64,000 nt of DNA from CAZLHO01 sp964559455. GTDB taxonomy: Bacteria > Krumholzibacteriota > Krumholzibacteriia > LZORAL124-64-63. Position 1 is the first letter of the stretch; each line of letters begins with the position of its first letter. The notes under the pieces were generated by a model that saw only the letters and a program-made list of their open reading frames with translations, was not told where the DNA came from and did no database searches. Below are positions 18,695 through 25,837 of the stretch, piece after piece. Position numbers and translations under genes: made by a program. The stretch lies in NCBI GenBank assembly GCA_964559455.1, contig CAZLHO010000008.1, forward strand, positions 1 through 64,000, written 5' to 3'.

Positions 18695-20796
18695 CGTTCC
18701 TCCATCCTCACGCGCAGGCCCCTGGAGCCCAGGGGCCTGCCCGGCGCCGGGTCCTGCGCGACGACGTATCCCGTGCCCTCGATGGCGACGTCGATGCCGA
18801 GCCGCGCCGCGCTCCGGCGCACCTCGCGGTTCGAGAGGCCCCTCAAGTCGGGGCAGATCTGATCGGCGGCCGCGCGGGCCCGGTCCGGGGTCGCCACCGT
18901 CAGCTCCACCGGCGTGCCCTCGGGGCAGCGCGCGCCGGCGGCCGGGACCTGGGCGACGACGACGCCCTCGCCGGCGTCTCCGGACGGGCGCAGGTTCGCA
19001 TCCCGCAACAGCGCCCGCGCCGTGCCCGATCCCAGGTGGAGCAGGTCGGGCACCGTGCATTTCCGCGCGGCCCGGCCCGGGGCGGCCACGCGATCGCCAT
19101 CGGCGAGGCCGCTGAGCCAGTCGGTGGAGAGCCCGATCTCGTCGATGATCCGGCCGCAGAGCGGCGCCGCGCTCAGGGAGGCGTAGTGATGCGTGTAGTC
19201 GGGCTCGTCGATCATCGTCAGGATCACCAGGCGCGGCGCGTCGGCCGGGACGAAGGCCAGAAAGCTGGACATGTAGGCGCCGGGCACGTAGCCGACCCCG
19301 GGCTTGGCCTTCTGGGCCGTGCCCGTCTTGCCCGCGACGCCGATCCAGGGCACGCCCGCCGCCACGCCGGTGCCCTCGTCCACGACGCGGGTCATCGCCG
19401 TCCGCAGTTCGGCGGCCAGTTCCGAGGAAATCACGCGCCCGCGGGGGTTCTCGGGCACCGGGCGGGACGGCGCCTCGCCGCGGCCCCGGATCTCGGCGAT
19501 GATGCGCGGCGAGTAGAGCACGCCCCCGTTGGCCACGACCGCGGCCGCCAGGGCCAGCTGCAGCGGGGTGACGGCGATCTCCTGCCCGATGGCGACGGTC
19601 GACTTGGTGCGGCCGGACCAGTCCTCGGGCAGCTTCAGCAGGCCGTGGGCGCCGCCGGGATAGGGAAAGCGCGTGGGAGCGCCGAAGCCGAAGCCGCAGA
19701 GATCGCGGTAGAGCTCCTCGCGGCGCAGGTTGCTCACGGCGCGGGCGAAGTAGACGTTGGCCGAGTGGGTGAAGGCGGCGTCGAAATCCATGACCCCGAA
19801 GTCGTGCCCCTCGGAGTTGCGGATGTGGAAGGAGCCGAAATCCTCGTCGTCGCAGTCGTAGCTGGTCGAAGCGGTGATCGCCGAACGACCCAGCAGCGAG
19901 GCGGCGGTGAAGATCTTGAAGACCGAGCCGGGCTCGTAGACGCCGGTGAAGTTGAAGTTGTCCCAGGCCGCCGGCGTCGTCGCCTGGCTGCGGTCGCGCA
20001 TCACCGGCGAGTCGGCGGCCGCCAAAACCGAGCCGTCGGCCGGATCGACGATCAGGACCACGCCGCCCTCGGCGTTGCATTCGTCGATCGCCTCGGCCAG
20101 CAGCTCCTCGCTGAGCTGCTGCAGGTCCGCGTCCAGGGTCAGGACCACGTCGCTGCCGTCGCGCGGGTGGCGCAGGATCTCCTTGCCCAGGGTCCGGCCG
20201 CGCACGGCCGACTCGTATTCCCAGGCCTCGCCGGGAGTGCCGGCCAACCAGCGGTCCAGGCCGCGCTCGAGGCCCGCGGAAGCGATCTCGCCGCCGGCGT
20301 CGCCGCGGTGGAAGCCGATCAGCGAGGCGCCCGCCCCGCCGAAGGGATAGGACCGGCTGCCGAGACGCTCCAGGGTGATCGCGGACTCGCGGCGCAGCGC
20401 CGCCAGCGCGTCGACGCTCAGCACGGCGTCGGGAGCGACCACCACGTGACGGCCGCCGGCCCGGCGCAGGCGGTCGGCGAATTCGCCGGCCGGCCGTGAC
20501 AGGGCCTCGGCCAGGGTCCGGGTGACGGCTGCGGCGTCGGCAACGATCTCGGTCGAGACGCCGACCCGCCACGTCGTCACCGAGAGCGCCAGGGGGCGGC
20601 CCTGGCGGTCGTAGATATTGCCCCGTCGCGCCGGCAGGGGGATGCGGTGCTTCCACTGTCCCTGGGCGCGCGAGAGATAATGTTCGTGCTGGAAGATCTG
20701 GATCTGGACGAGACGGCCGGCCAGGAGGAGGCCGGCGGCGATCACGAGGACACCCAGGCCCCGCAGACGGCGGGTTCCCAGGCCCCCCGCGGTCAC
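18685..20796 (-). CDS. ftsI: Penicillin-binding protein (FtsI/PBP2-type transpeptidase) with two PASTA domains
   Basis: Septal DD-transpeptidase. 703 residues from a GTG at 20796 overlapping the ftsL stop as GTGA, with GCGGAGG ahead. Membrane helix at about 12-30, dimerisation domain, then active-site SVFK with Ser291 and Lys294, SAN at 345-347 and KTG at 490-492. About residues 580-640 and 645-700 are two PASTA repeats (TVPDLLHLGSGTARALLRDA; CPDLRGLSNREVRRSAARLG). The PASTA tail resembles SpoVD/PBP2x-type enzymes and is absent from proteobacterial FtsI. It is long for the family for that reason. Confidence 0.95.
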   Translation of the reverse strand: MTAGGLGTRRLRGLGVLVIAAGLLLAGRLVQIQIFQHEHYLSRAQGQWKHRIPLPARRGNIYDRQGRPLALSVTTWRVGVSTEIVADAAAVTRTLAEALSRPAGEFADRLRRAGGRHVVVAPDAVLSVDALAALRRESAITLERLGSRSYPFGGAGASLIGFHRGDAGGEIASAGLERGLDRWLAGTPGEAWEYESAVRGRTLGKEILRHPRDGSDVVLTLDADLQQLSEELLAEAIDECNAEGGVVLIVDPADGSVLAAADSPVMRDRSQATTPAAWDNFNFTGVYEPGSVFKIFTAASLLGRSAITASTSYDCDDEDFGSFHIRNSEGHDFGVMDFDAAFTHSANVYFARAVSNLRREELYRDLCGFGFGAPTRFPYPGGAHGLLKLPEDWSGRTKSTVAIGQEIAVTPLQLALAAAVVANGGVLYSPRIIAEIRGRGEAPSRPVPENPRGRVISSELAAELRTAMTRVVDEGTGVAAGVPWIGVAGKTGTAQKAKPGVGYVPGAYMSSFLAFVPADAPRLVILTMIDEPDYTHHYASLSAAPLCGRIIDEIGLSTDWLSGLADGDRVAAPGRAARKCTVPDLLHLGSGTARALLRDANLRPSGDAGEGVVVAQVPAAGARCPEGTPVELTVATPDRARAAADQICPDLRGLSNREVRRSAARLGIDVAIEGTGYVVAQDPAPGRPLGSRGLRVRMEERWR

Positions 20797-21266
20797 GGCC
20801 TCCGCTCCCCGGCGGTGGCGGTGGCGATGCTGCCGCCCCCACCCCCGACGGCGGCCAGGATCCGGTCCAAGACGGCGAGCTGGCGCTCCTTCGCCGGCCT
20901 GTCGATCAGGACCACGTTGGTTCCCGGTGCGTCGGGGGTGATCAGGCCGAGTTCCGTCTCGGCCCGGGCGACGACGTTCTCCCGCGCCGAGGCGCGGTTC
21001 CAGCGCTGTTCGAGACGACCCAGCTTCGCCTCGAGATAATCCTTCTCCTGCTGCAGACCCTCGATGCGCCGGCGCTCGCCGACCACGGAGTTCGACAGCG
21101 CGACCAGCGAGCACGAGGCCAGCGACAGCAGCACGCCGGCCAGGACGACCCGCAGGACGGTGCAGCCGGCGACCCGACGCGAGCGGGCCATCGTGCCGCG
21201 CCAGGCCCCGCGCGGGGCGGGGGCGGCGCAGGCGGAACGGGCGGCGAGACGGATCCCGAGATTCAT
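20793..21266 (-). CDS. ftsL: Cell division protein FtsL
   Basis: Small bitopic divisome protein that partners FtsQ and FtsB. 157 residues from ATG 21266, overlapping the rsmH stop as ATGA. Basic N-terminus, one membrane helix at 36-57 (TVLRVVLAGVLLSLASCSLV), then a heptad coiled coil at about 62-95 (GERRRIEGLQQEKDYLEAKL). Family sequence similarity is low; topology and position between rsmH and ftsI decide the call. Confidence 0.85.
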   Translation of the reverse strand: MNLGIRLAARSACAAPAPRGAWRGTMARSRRVAGCTVLRVVLAGVLLSLASCSLVALSNSVVGERRRIEGLQQEKDYLEAKLGRLEQRWNRASARENVVARAETELGLITPDAPGTNVVLIDRPAKERQLAVLDRILAAVGGGGGSIATATAGERRP

Positions 21267-22186
21267 GACACCCTCTCCCCCGCCCGGAGCCTGGCGCTGC
21301 GGGCGCGCGGGTTGACGGCCACCTCGTCGGCGTCGGCGACCACCGGCCGGCGGGTCAAAGCCCGCATCGTGCGCCGGTGGCCGCAGGTGCAGGCCGGCAG
21401 TTCCGGCGGACAGAGGCAGTCGCGCGATTCGCGGGCCAGCCATTGCTTGACGAGACGATCCTCGAGCGAGTGATAGGCGATGACGACGATGCGCCCGCCG
21501 GGGCGCAGGCATCCGGGAGCGGCCGCGAGGGCCTCGGCCAGCGCGCCGAGCTCGTCGTTGACGGCGATGCGCAGCGCCTGGAAGACCCGGCTCAGCGAGG
21601 CGCTCAGGTGCGGGCCCCTGCCGACGGCGCCGGCGACGATCTCGCGCAGCACCGACGTGGTCGTCACGGGAGCCTCGCCGCGGGCGGCGACCAGCGCCCG
21701 GGCGATGCGTCGCGACGCCCGCTCCTCGCCGAAGCGCCAGATGACGTCGGCGATCCCGGCCTCGTCCAGCCGGGCGAGCAGGTCGGCCGCGGACTCCCCC
21801 CGGCCGTCGTCGAAGCGCAGGTCCAGCGGGCCCTCGGCCCGGTAGCTGAACCCCTTCGCGGGTTCGTCCAGCTGCCGGCTGCTGACGCCCAGGTCGAGCA
21901 GGATGCCGTCGGCGGAATCCCATCCGGCCTCGGCCAGTGCGGCGGGCAGGTCCCGGAACGAGCCCTGGCGGCAGCGCAGCCGCGGCTGCGATGACGCGAG
22001 GGCGCGGCAGGCCCCCACGGCCTCCGAGTCCAGGTCCAGGCCCAGCACCTCGCCGCCGGCGGCCAGCAGGACGCCGGCGTGCCCCCCGAAGCCGAAGGTG
22101 CCGTCGACGATCCGCTTTCCCGGCGCGGGCTCGAGCAGCTCGGCGGTCCGATCCCGCAGGACGGGCACGTGCGCCGCAGCGCTCAT
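21263..22186 (-). CDS. rsmH: 16S rRNA (cytosine-1402-N4)-methyltransferase RsmH
   Basis: Methylates C1402 in the 16S rRNA decoding centre using S-adenosylmethionine. 307 residues. SAM-binding DGTFGFGGHAG at 28-38, LLDLGVSSRQLDEPAKGFSY, and C-terminal VIAYHSLEDRLVKQWL are diagnostic. Formerly mraW. ATG at 22186 overlaps the stop of the upstream STAS-like gene as ATGA. Confidence 0.97.
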   Translation of the reverse strand: MSAAAHVPVLRDRTAELLEPAPGKRIVDGTFGFGGHAGVLLAAGGEVLGLDLDSEAVGACRALASSQPRLRCRQGSFRDLPAALAEAGWDSADGILLDLGVSSRQLDEPAKGFSYRAEGPLDLRFDDGRGESAADLLARLDEAGIADVIWRFGEERASRRIARALVAARGEAPVTTTSVLREIVAGAVGRGPHLSASLSRVFQALRIAVNDELGALAEALAAAPGCLRPGGRIVVIAYHSLEDRLVKQWLARESRDCLCPPELPACTCGHRRTMRALTRRPVVADADEVAVNPRARSARLRAGERVS

Positions 22187-22560
22187 ATCCGCCTCGCCCC
22201 GCGCCGGCGCAGACCGCCGGCCAACGGCAGGGCGCCGACCAGGAGGATCGACTTGAGGTAGGCGCTCCAGCGGTCGAGCAGCAGTTCGTGACCGAACTCC
22301 CGCAGCTGGTGGTTCCAGGCGGTGAGCAGGGGGACGGCGCGGAAATCGAGGTGCTTGAGACGGCTGCCGTCGAGCTCGACGCGTCGCCCGCGCCGGCTGA
22401 GGTGGGGCGCGGCCCGCCTGATGACCTGGGCGAGGCCGCGCCGGTCGAGGTTGCCGAAGAGAGCGACCCGGACGGTCCGCCCCTGGTCCCTGATCTCGAA
22501 GTCCAGATCCCCCTGCAGGACCTGGAATGGTGCGGACCGTCGGGTCAGCTCTCTCGGCAT
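22183..22560 (-). CDS. STAS-like domain protein between mraZ and rsmH
   Basis: 125 residues from ATG 22560 (AAGGAA ahead). After a basic N-terminus, residues 25-110 read as one STAS fold: strand VRVALFGNLDRRGLAQVI, strand VELDGSRLKHLDFRAVPLL, helix LTAWNHQLREFGHELLLD, helix YLKSILLVG. The position equivalent to the phosphorylatable Ser/Thr of SpoIIAA-type antagonists (usually D-S-S-G) reads DFRAVP, so phosphorylation looks lost. It overlaps rsmH by ATGA, so it is made with the division genes. Function unknown. No anti-sigma kinase is nearby. An alternative is a divergent STAS used for membrane-transport or lipid-binding regulation. Confidence 0.65.
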   Translation of the reverse strand: MPRELTRRSAPFQVLQGDLDFEIRDQGRTVRVALFGNLDRRGLAQVIRRAAPHLSRRGRRVELDGSRLKHLDFRAVPLLTAWNHQLREFGHELLLDRWSAYLKSILLVGALPLAGGLRRRGARRI

Positions 22561-22661
22561 CCGGGTTCCTTCCCCTGGCTGCGACCGCCGCTCCGTCGGC
22601 GACCGTCGGGCTCCATCCCTCGTGACCGGGCCGGCGTTCCTTCGCCGACCCAAGGCGGGGC

Positions 22662-23135
22662 CTAGAACAGGAATTCGTCCATGAAATCCTGATCCGGGCC
22701 GGGCAGCTCGCGCTGCTTGGCGGCGAAGACCTCGGGATCCCACAACTCCATGTAGTGGCCCATCCCGACGGCGAGGACGCGCTTGGCGACCCCCGCCTCC
22801 TTCAGGAACTCCTGCGGCACCGTGACCCGTCCCTGGGCGTCGGGCGCCAGTTCCGAACTGTCGGCGCTGATCCGGCGCAGCTGCGCCCGCCAGTCGCGCG
22901 ACGAGTTCTGCCGCTTGATGCGGTTGAAGGCCTTCACCCACTCCTCGCGGGGGAAAAGGGCCAGGTTCCCGTCCTGGCCGCGCATGACGACGTACTTCTC
23001 GTCCTCGGCGGGTCCCCCGCCGCGACGGAAGCGGAACGGCAGGTTGAACCGGCCCTTGACGTCCACGGCGCGCTCGTAGGCGCCGTGGAAGCAGAAGCCG
23101 GTCTCCTGGATGTTTCCCTGCCCGTTCTCGTCCAT
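22662..23135 (-). CDS. mraZ: Transcriptional regulator MraZ
   Basis: AbrB-fold DNA-binding repressor of the dcw operon. 157 residues from ATG 23135. Two MraZ repeats, each with the DxxGR signature: HGAYERAVDVKGRFNLPFRF near residues 18-37 and LAPDAQGRVTVPQEFLKEAG near 95-115. Internal segment NLALFPREEW matches the family. First gene of the cluster; 101 bases separate it from the STAS-like gene. Three GTGGTG boxes lie just upstream, indicating autoregulation. Confidence 0.96.
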   Translation of the reverse strand: MDENGQGNIQETGFCFHGAYERAVDVKGRFNLPFRFRRGGGPAEDEKYVVMRGQDGNLALFPREEWVKAFNRIKRQNSSRDWRAQLRRISADSSELAPDAQGRVTVPQEFLKEAGVAKRVLAVGMGHYMELWDPEVFAAKQRELPGPDQDFMDEFLF

Positions 23136-23173
23136 ATCCCCCGAACTCCAGGCTGCGTAGTGAACTCCGTTTT

Positions 23174-23199
23174 CACCACTTTTCACCACTGAGCACCAC
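23174..23199 (-). promoter_or_regulatory. Three MraZ operator boxes
   Basis: Three GTGGTG hexamers on minus at 23194-23199, 23184-23189 and 23174-23179, each exactly 10 bases apart (GTGGTG followed by four bases). Known MraZ targets are short G-rich direct repeats at this spacing upstream of mraZ. They lie over and just after the predicted start of transcription, a repressing position. Confidence 0.85.
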
Positions 23200-23202
23200 G
23201 AG

Positions 23203-23231
23203 ACTTTATGATGGCCCCATTGGGGTGTCAA
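23203..23231 (-). promoter_or_regulatory. Promoter of the dcw operon
   Basis: On minus: perfect -35 TTGACA (23226-23231), 17-base spacer, -10 TAAAGT (23203-23208), with initiation expected near 23196. The spacer contains a dyad CCCCATTGGGG (23215-23225). The MraZ boxes begin at about +1. Confidence 0.75.
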
Positions 23232-23471
23232 GACGCTTCTGCCGGAATCCCCGCCCCCGACGCCGGGGCGAAGCCCGAAAATCCAAAGGCCGCCGGCCGG
23301 TCCTGTCGGGTCGAAAATTCAAGTCATTGAAAAATAATCACATAGGAGACCATTGCGACGTCGCCGGGCGGGACGAAAAAAATTCGCTTCGGGCGCCGGA
23401 TCGCGGGAGCTCAGCTTTCCCGGAGCCGTACACAATCGGACGGGATCCATAAGGAATTGTATTCCAAGGAA

Positions 23472-24782
23472 TTAACTGGAGAGAAAATCGCCGCGTCGCA
23501 GCCGGAGGATCGACCCCAGCCCCAGCCCCGAGACGCGCCGGAAACGCGCCACCATCAGGGCGCTGCCGACGGCGTAGGCCAGGGTCGAGGCCCAGGCGGC
23601 GCCGACGATGCCGTGGCGAGGGATCAGCAACAGACCGGCGACGACGTTCACGGCCACGGTGACGCCGCTGGCCTGGGTGTTCCAGGCGGGGCGGCCGCGG
23701 CCGATGAAGTTCCCGGCGAGCACCGAACCGGCGGCGAAGACGACGATGCCCGGCAGCAGGGCGCGCAGGGCGGGAACCGCTCCGGCGAAGGCGGGCGGGA
23801 AGAGGAGGGTCAGCAGCGGCTTGGCGAAGAGGGCGAGCCCGGCGGCCGCGACGGCGGTCGTCGCCAGGCCGATGCGAACGGCGCGGGCGGCCAGGCGGTC
23901 GCGGTCCCTCTCCCCCGCGTCGGCGCCGCCCCGGGCGCCGGCCGCGAAGACCATCACCGGCTGCAGGGCGTTGGGCAGCAGCCAGAGCAGCTCGCCGACC
24001 AGCACCGCCACCGAGTAGACGCCGACCGCGGCCGCACCGTGCCAGGCAGCCACCAGGGCCAGGTCCAGGCGCAGGTGCAGCAGCGACGCCACCGACGAGA
24101 GCTGTCCCACCCAACCGGCGCGCAGGGTGCGCCCGATCACCCGCCGCAGTCCGGGCTCCGGTCCGGCCGGCGCCGCCCCGGGCCGACGCTCCCGGAAGAC
24201 CAGCGCCGCCGCGGTAGCGGCCGCGGCCAGCTGCGCGCCGCCGTAGGCCAGCACGGCGCCGGCGAGCCCCAGGGCCCCCGCCGCGGCCAGCGTCGCCAGG
24301 ACGGCCAGGTGCAGCACCGCGCGGCCCAGGTTCGTCAGCGGCCCGACCAGCAGGCGGCCCAGGGCGAGCAGGTCGTAGAAGACGATGTCGAAGGCGAGCA
24401 GGGCGGCGCAGGCCAGCAGGGCGGCCGCAGCCAGGGCGGGATCCCAACCCAGATGCTGCCGCGCCGGTGCGTCCAGGCCCAGCCGCCACGCCGCAGCGCC
24501 GGCGACCCCGACCAGGACGGCGACGTGCAGGAACCAGAGGGCCTGGGCGCGCAGCCGGCGCCGCGGCGCGATCCCGCCCTGACGCAGGGGCGGCACCGCG
24601 GCCAGGCCCATCCCGCCGTTGGCCAGGGCGGCGACCAGCAGCACGGCGGTCACGGTCAGGCTGTAGTGGCCCTGGCCCACGGGACCGAGGGCGCGCGCGA
24701 TCAGCAACCCGCAGAGCGCATTGACCCCGGCCTGACCCACGCGGCTGGCCAGGATCTCCCCGCCGGTGCGCAGCAGCTTCAC
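23472..24782 (-). CDS. Polysaccharide/lipid-linked sugar flippase (Wzx/MurJ-like MOP superfamily)
   Basis: Probably moves lipid-linked glycan across the inner membrane. 436 residues with about 12-14 hydrophobic helices. The N-terminus ASRVGQAGVNALCGLLIARALGP and the C-terminal GIVGAAWASTLAYAVGSALM are typical of polysaccharide export flippases. The GTG at 24782 is chosen because it overlaps the preceding stop as GTGA and has GGGAGG ahead; a longer frame to 24848 would overlap the upstream gene by 70 bases. Last gene of the glycan operon. Being next to other glycan genes favours Wzx over MurJ. Confidence 0.85.
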   Translation of the reverse strand: MKLLRTGGEILASRVGQAGVNALCGLLIARALGPVGQGHYSLTVTAVLLVAALANGGMGLAAVPPLRQGGIAPRRRLRAQALWFLHVAVLVGVAGAAAWRLGLDAPARQHLGWDPALAAAALLACAALLAFDIVFYDLLALGRLLVGPLTNLGRAVLHLAVLATLAAAGALGLAGAVLAYGGAQLAAAATAAALVFRERRPGAAPAGPEPGLRRVIGRTLRAGWVGQLSSVASLLHLRLDLALVAAWHGAAAVGVYSVAVLVGELLWLLPNALQPVMVFAAGARGGADAGERDRDRLAARAVRIGLATTAVAAAGLALFAKPLLTLLFPPAFAGAVPALRALLPGIVVFAAGSVLAGNFIGRGRPAWNTQASGVTVAVNVVAGLLLIPRHGIVGAAWASTLAYAVGSALMVARFRRVSGLGLGSILRLRRGDFLSS

Positions 24783-25837
24783 GACGACCCTCCCGAGCGC
24801 AGGAGACGGCGCAGGCGCGCCAGGGCGCGGTAGGCGGGATGCGCCCATTGGTAGCGGTAGCGGCAGCAGGGCGTGGCGCCGATCAGGTCCTTGAAGCGGG
24901 CGACGCCGGTCAGGTCGCCGTGGCCGCCCAGGTCAAGCCGCGCGGCGCCGCGCCGGCAGGCCTCGACGATATCGGTCCAGATCAGCAGAGCCGCGGGATG
25001 CTTGTCGGCGTGCTCGGGCCGGGAGGTGCCGTGCCAGGCCAGGACCGAATCGCCGCCGGCCAGGTTCAGGTGCGCGCCGATCAGTTCGCCCTCCAGACGG
25101 ACGCAGCTGAGCCAGGCCTCCCCCTCCCCGTCGCGCAGCAGGTCCGAGAGCAGCGGCAGGGGCGTGGGCGCGACGCCCCAGCGCCGCGCCGCCGCGACGT
25201 GGATGGGATGGTACTCCGCCGCGACGGCGGGGTCGGTCGTGACCTCGGCCGTGCAGCCGGCGCGCAGGGCGCGGTTGCGCTCCTTGCGCTTGGTCCGGCG
25301 CAGCACCGCAGCGTCGACCTGCTCCGGACCGCCGGTCAGGGGGATCTCGCCGAAAGGCACCTCGCCGCGCCGCGCGCCCCGGTCGGCCAAGGCCGGTCCC
25401 AGGATGGGCTCGCTCCGCGGCGGCAGGACCAGCGACAGCGACAGGGTCCGCGGGGCCGTCGCCAGGCGGTGCAGGCCGCGAGCCAACAGCGACAGAGCGC
25501 GGCCAGCGTCGATGTCCGGCAGGCCGACCTGCAGCAGGGGCGTCCCCGGGGTGCCGGCGTAGCTGCCCTCGAAGGTCAGGAACGGGCCGCGCCGGCGCGC
25601 GACCAGCGCCATTCCGCCCAGGGGGCGGCCGTCGCGGACGACCAGCAGCCACAGCGGTTCGCGACCGGGAAGGTGGCGGCAGACGGCGCGCAGCCAGGCG
25701 GGACGCTGGAAGAAGGGGATCGCCGAGGCCTCGGCGAGCAGGGTCGACCAGGCGGGCGGCTCGGGCCAGCCCCGCACGACCTCGAGACGGCAGCCGCCGT
25801 CGGCGTCGTCGAGGCGCGGCGCGCCCCCGCCCATCAC
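24779..25837 (-). CDS. FemAB/GNAT-like acyltransferase of the glycan locus
   Basis: 352 residues, soluble. The layout is the double-GNAT FemAB/BioF2-like family: N-terminal half (FFQRPAWLRAVCRHLPG, GGMALVARR), linker with a KRKERNRALRAG segment at about 180-195, then the C-terminal GNAT core (LSCVRLEGELIGAHLNLAGG, HGTSRPEHADKHPAALLIW, RLDLGGHGDLTGVARFK). Such proteins in exopolysaccharide loci are thought to acylate or aminoacylate sugars or precursors. Substrate unknown. The start is GTG 25837 or the adjacent ATG 25834; both touch the upstream stop. Confidence 0.75.
   Translation of the reverse strand: MMGGGAPRLDDADGGCRLEVVRGWPEPPAWSTLLAEASAIPFFQRPAWLRAVCRHLPGREPLWLLVVRDGRPLGGMALVARRRGPFLTFEGSYAGTPGTPLLQVGLPDIDAGRALSLLARGLHRLATAPRTLSLSLVLPPRSEPILGPALADRGARRGEVPFGEIPLTGGPEQVDAAVLRRTKRKERNRALRAGCTAEVTTDPAVAAEYHPIHVAAARRWGVAPTPLPLLSDLLRDGEGEAWLSCVRLEGELIGAHLNLAGGDSVLAWHGTSRPEHADKHPAALLIWTDIVEACRRGAARLDLGGHGDLTGVARFKDLIGATPCCRYRYQWAHPAYRALARLRRLLRSGGSS

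Noticed and set aside
23378..23392. T7 run (minus strand) as a terminator of the glycan operon
   Set aside because: No stable hairpin directly precedes the run; the nearest 5-bp stem is about 20 bases away.
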